Position numbers and translations under genes: made by a program. A stretch of DNA of 64,000 nucleotides from an uncultured Flavobacteriaceae bacterium (lineage in GTDB: Bacteria > Bacteroidota > Bacteroidia > Flavobacteriales > Flavobacteriaceae), in NCBI GenBank assembly GCA_947488345.1, contig CANKZQ010000002.1, forward strand, positions 310,001 through 374,000, read 5' to 3'. A model generated the notes under the pieces. It was not told the DNA's origin and did not search any database. It saw only the letters and a list, made by a program, of their open reading frames with translations. This document shows positions 61,366 to 64,000 of the stretch, one piece after another (the first letter of the stretch is position 1; each line of letters opens with the position of its first letter).

Positions 61366-61393
61366 TAAAGACAAGAATGTTTTAATATCTCCT
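61366..61393 (-). promoter_or_regulatory. ECF-like promoter of the 133-residue protein gene
   Basis: On the minus strand CAGGAGAT (AGGA starts at 61393), 12 bases, TTGTCTTTA (TTGT starts at 61374), then CAGTGAAAGAGAAAG. The layout and sequence match the promoter at 60551-60578. Confidence 0.6.
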
Positions 61394-61453
61394 GAAAAAA
61401 ATATGTTTAGTTCGAATTAAAAATCATAACTACTTGATTTTTAGGTACAAAAA

Positions 61454-62422
61454 TTAATCTCTGTTAAAATCAAAAATAGTTTCATTTATATATTTTTCCA
61501 TAGGAAGTACCAAAGTAGAAGGAAAATCATTTTGATTAGGTGTATCTGGGAATTTTTGAGCTTCAAAACAAATAGCAGGATATTCAGTATACATAGCACC
61601 ATTTTTAAAATTGGCTTGTTTTATTTCCTTCGGAGTATATACGACCATTGCAGGTTGATTTGTTCTAACTTTCATCTGAATACCCGTTTTCTCCGAGTAG
61701 AAAGATGCATGTACCTCACTATCATTTAAAATAACAGTATCATCAAAACCTATAAAGTCCTTTCTTCCAATAATAGATTGCTCTAAAAAATCAAAACGTG
61801 AATTTTTGATAGGTACCATGGTACCTGTAGGAATTAGTTGCTCATCCACTTCTAAATACCCTTTTCCATTCAATACTAATTCTTGATCTAAAACTGACCC
61901 GTTTCCGTTCAAGTTAAAATAAGAATGATTTGTAAGATTGATATGTGTAGTCATATCAGTTGCGGCTTTGTATAGAATCTTTAAACTATTCTCATTAGTA
62001 AGTTGATACCTGACTGTCACTTTTACATTGCCTGGATACCCTTCTTCTAAGTGCTTACTATAATAAGATAATGTAACCGAAGGATTTACTCCCTTTTCTA
62101 CATGTTCTATAGCCCAGAATTGGTTACTGAAACCATTTTCACCTCCATGCAAATGAACTCCATTGTCGACTTCTAACTGGTATTCTTTTGAACCTATATT
62201 AAACCCACCTCTAGATATTCTACCTGCATATCTGCCAACTGTTTTCCCTAAATAATAAGGTTCATTTATATAGTCGGTTTCATTTTCAAGCCCTACAACT
62301 ACATTAACCAGCTTACCCTCTCTATCGGGTACTTTCAAACTTATAATACTAGCACCAAGGTTCAGCACTTCTAATTCTAAACCATTACTATTTATAAGCT
62401 TGGTTACTTTAAGTTCTTGCAT
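61454..62422 (-). CDS. galM: Aldose 1-epimerase (galactose mutarotase)
   Basis: A 322-residue mutarotase that interconverts alpha and beta anomers of galactose and other aldoses. Sugar-binding and catalytic blocks are present: GRYAGRISRGGF, HLHGGENGFSNQFW, THINLTNHSYFNLNG (catalytic His) and AICFEAQKFPDTPNQNDFP (catalytic Glu). There is no signal peptide, so it is cytoplasmic. No galactose operon is adjacent. The 172 bp upstream show no clear promoter. Confidence 0.95.
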   Translation of the reverse strand: MQELKVTKLINSNGLELEVLNLGASIISLKVPDREGKLVNVVVGLENETDYINEPYYLGKTVGRYAGRISRGGFNIGSKEYQLEVDNGVHLHGGENGFSNQFWAIEHVEKGVNPSVTLSYYSKHLEEGYPGNVKVTVRYQLTNENSLKILYKAATDMTTHINLTNHSYFNLNGNGSVLDQELVLNGKGYLEVDEQLIPTGTMVPIKNSRFDFLEQSIIGRKDFIGFDDTVILNDSEVHASFYSEKTGIQMKVRTNQPAMVVYTPKEIKQANFKNGAMYTEYPAICFEAQKFPDTPNQNDFPSTLVLPMEKYINETIFDFNRD

Positions 62423-62594
62423 AGATCATTATAAATGATAAAACTAGCTATAAAATAAATAGAATAAAAAAACTGCTTCAATTTTATATTGAAGCAGCCG
62501 TTGAGAATTAAATCGAAAAAGTTAATATATCTTCCCATTCCTGAGCCATTTGATGTAGCTCTATACTATTTTTCATTTTGATATTTAATTTCTC

Positions 62595-63050
62595 TTATCT
62601 TTTTTGAAAGGTCGACAGATCTGTTCCGCCATTGCCTCCATTTATATCAATTAAATCAATCTTAAAGTTACTTATTGCTACAATCTCCCAATCATCAGAT
62701 AGTTCTTCAAAGTTGGGCGGTGAGGAGAATGAAATATTAAAATCAATATCTCCGTCATTACTACTACTATCGTCCGTTACAGACCAGATTCCATTTATAG
62801 TAGTTGAACCATTGGTAGCCGTTAACGTACCGCTATCACTAAAAGTAAAATCATTACCGTTGTAGTCATTGGTTTCATTTTCTCCCGAATCTATATAATT
62901 CGATATATACCAAGTTCCAGATTTGGCTACAGCTATGGCATCTTGGATACTTGTGCTATCTATTGTATCATCTGACGAACAACTTAGTGAGGTCAGTGAT
63001 AAGCTCAAAAGGCACAAAACATTTAAAAAATACTTGTTATTTTTCATCAT
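62595..63050 (-). CDS. Lipoprotein with a lipocalin-like domain
   Basis: A 151-residue lipoprotein (Cys24 in LSLTSLSC) followed by an acidic linker and a beta-barrel-like domain of about 105 residues: GTWYISNYIDSGENETNDYN, FTFSDSGTLTATNG, INGIWSVTDD, NFEELSDDWEIVAIS. The same block order (W-(Y/F)-(I/V)-x..., F-F/S-DGT, G-(T/I)WSV, PNF...W.(I/V)) ends the large protein encoded just upstream. Function unknown. It may be a stand-alone copy of that domain. Confidence 0.78.
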   Translation of the reverse strand: MMKNNKYFLNVLCLLSLSLTSLSCSSDDTIDSTSIQDAIAVAKSGTWYISNYIDSGENETNDYNGNDFTFSDSGTLTATNGSTTINGIWSVTDDSSSNDGDIDFNISFSSPPNFEELSDDWEIVAISNFKIDLIDINGGNGGTDLSTFQKR

Positions 63051-63073
63051 ATTATGTTTAAATAATTACGCTT

Positions 63074-64000
63074 CTAATTACAGGTACTTTCAAATCGTAA
63101 ACGTCGATTTCCTAAGCGAAAATCTATCTTAGTCTCTCCTGGCTCCTCTTCTATTTCATGTACGAACCAATTACCATTAAAATTAGGTAATGTTGCTATT
63201 ACTATCATAAATCTCAAATCGTTTCCTGACCCTGAAACACTCCAAGTGCCAGAATGATTTGTAGCGCCATCTTGTACGGAGATTGTTCCATCTGTCGCAA
63301 AGTTGAACGTAAAACCAGCATATAAACCTTCCAAATCATTATTATTTCTTTCTAATTTATCTACGAACCAGTTTGTACAGGTAGTAATAAGATCAGTTAC
63401 TTGAGTCGTTGTACAACCATTACAATCGTCATTAAAATCAAAGTCATCATCTTCATCGCAATCATCTTTTATAGTATCAATGATTGTTTCTAATTCAGAA
63501 AGTGAATTTGCTGTCATTTGACTATTATCAAATAGAATCAAAGTAACAGGAAAATTAATTCGAGCCACATCATCTACACTTAAATCTTCGATAAATCTAT
63601 TTAATTGATTGTCATTATTTATGGTAATGGTATTTGTTTGCTCAGTGATTGTATTAAATACTATAGCACTTATTGGATACAAAAAATCAACGCATTCAAT
63701 ATCATCGTCCTCTTCATTTTCACCATTACAACTGGCAGCAAGACCATTTAATTGATCTTGATTATTTACTACAACATCAGAATAATTTGTTAACAGTACG
63801 GTAATAGGAAAGTTAATGACTAAGGTATCGGTGTCTGTATCTGATGCATTCAAAATGGTTTCTACAGTATCGAAATCATCTTCGGTATTGATAGTAATCG
63901 GCGTGCCATTTGCAATAACTGATATTGGCAATTCAATATCTAAACAATTGGCGAAATCGATAATGTTATCATCAGACCCATCATTTAAGGAAACCCTTTT
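63074..64000 (-). CDS. Repetitive surface protein, C-terminal part (runs off the right edge)
   Basis: The frame is still open at the right edge; at least 308 residues are visible and the N-terminus lies outside. Acidic and Asn/Asp-rich. At least two repeats of about 90 residues are present, each with a Cys-Asx-Gly or Cys-Val block, an INFPIT(V/L)LL strand and a helix with a NQDQLNGL/NDNQLNRFIED pattern. A lipocalin-like domain (about the last 120 residues; NWFVDKLERNNNDLEG, HSGTWSVSGSGND, LPNFNGNWFVHEIEEE) follows. There is no C-terminal sorting domain. It is probably an exported envelope protein. The downstream lipoprotein carries the same domain. Confidence 0.72.
   Translation of the reverse strand, partial: KRVSLNDGSDDNIIDFANCLDIELPISVIANGTPITINTEDDFDTVETILNASDTDTDTLVINFPITVLLTNYSDVVVNNQDQLNGLAASCNGENEEDDDIECVDFLYPISAIVFNTITEQTNTITINNDNQLNRFIEDLSVDDVARINFPVTLILFDNSQMTANSLSELETIIDTIKDDCDEDDDFDFNDDCNGCTTTQVTDLITTCTNWFVDKLERNNNDLEGLYAGFTFNFATDGTISVQDGATNHSGTWSVSGSGNDLRFMIVIATLPNFNGNWFVHEIEEEPGETKIDFRLGNRRLRFESTCN

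Overview
The window is chromosomal DNA from a member of the Flavobacteriaceae (Bacteroidota), most like a marine genus of the Maribacter/Zobellia/Arenibacter type; the genus is a guess. The evidence is AT-rich DNA, promoters with the Bacteroidota -7 box TAnnTTTG, lipoproteins with short lipobox signals, a secreted FG-GAP/ASPIC protein with a type IX secretion tail, a two-subunit transketolase, the bacillithiol-associated protein YtxJ, DUF4290, and a MurA with Asp in place of the fosfomycin-target Cys. There is no rRNA, phage, IS element or CRISPR array.

Layout. 0-11.8 kb: the end of an amidohydrolase, then a co-directional housekeeping stretch (SpoU methyltransferase, NlpC/P60 lipoprotein, M48 protease, RelA/SpoT, Fur-family regulator, PurA, OstA-like protein, class III aminotransferase). 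11.8-20 kb: mostly minus strand, with TlpA-like thioredoxin, a decayed Crp/Fnr gene, RNase P RNA, two small-RNA-like elements, DnaJ-GrpE, MurA-DUF4290 and a UvrD helicase. 20-36 kb: envelope and metabolic genes (MBL hydrolase, serine hydrolase, MGMT-like protein, amidase, acyltransferase, DsrE, RmuC, T9SS cargo, GlyA, fumarylacetoacetase, two paralogous lipoproteins, YtxJ). 36-48 kb: ClpB, an OmpA protein with three W-(V/I)-G repeats, PDZ, dehalogenase-like hydrolase, histidine phosphatase, SmpB, UbiA, Maf, transketolase C-subunit, two beta-barrels, aldehyde dehydrogenase. 48.4-49.3 kb: tRNA-Ser, tRNA-Pro and a tandem-repeat block. 49.3-61.4 kb: a signalling locus. 61.4-64 kb: aldose epimerase and two related surface proteins, the last cut by the window edge.

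The signalling locus is the most interesting part. One minus-strand operon encodes a coiled-coil protein, a roadblock/longin-like protein, a Ras-like small GTPase and a hybrid kinase. It continues into a lone receiver, a three-PAS kinase, an HPt protein and a LytTR response regulator. Neither kinase has a membrane segment. Four intergenic sites carry three direct repeats each, with an exact 21-bp period (consensus T-N-A-N-C-G-A), and each lies 27-28 bp upstream of a -7 box. They precede the receiver-to-LytTR part of the operon, a non-coding RNA of about 265 nt, a DUF2911 gene and a sigma factor gene. Upstream of the sigma factor gene, three genes for secreted proteins (two more DUF2911 proteins and a small unknown) share a different promoter with AGGA and TTGT boxes at constant spacing. 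I infer a cascade: GTPase module to phosphorelay to LytTR to ECF sigma factor to secreted DUF2911 proteins. The repeats and spacings are seen directly; the regulator assignments are inference.
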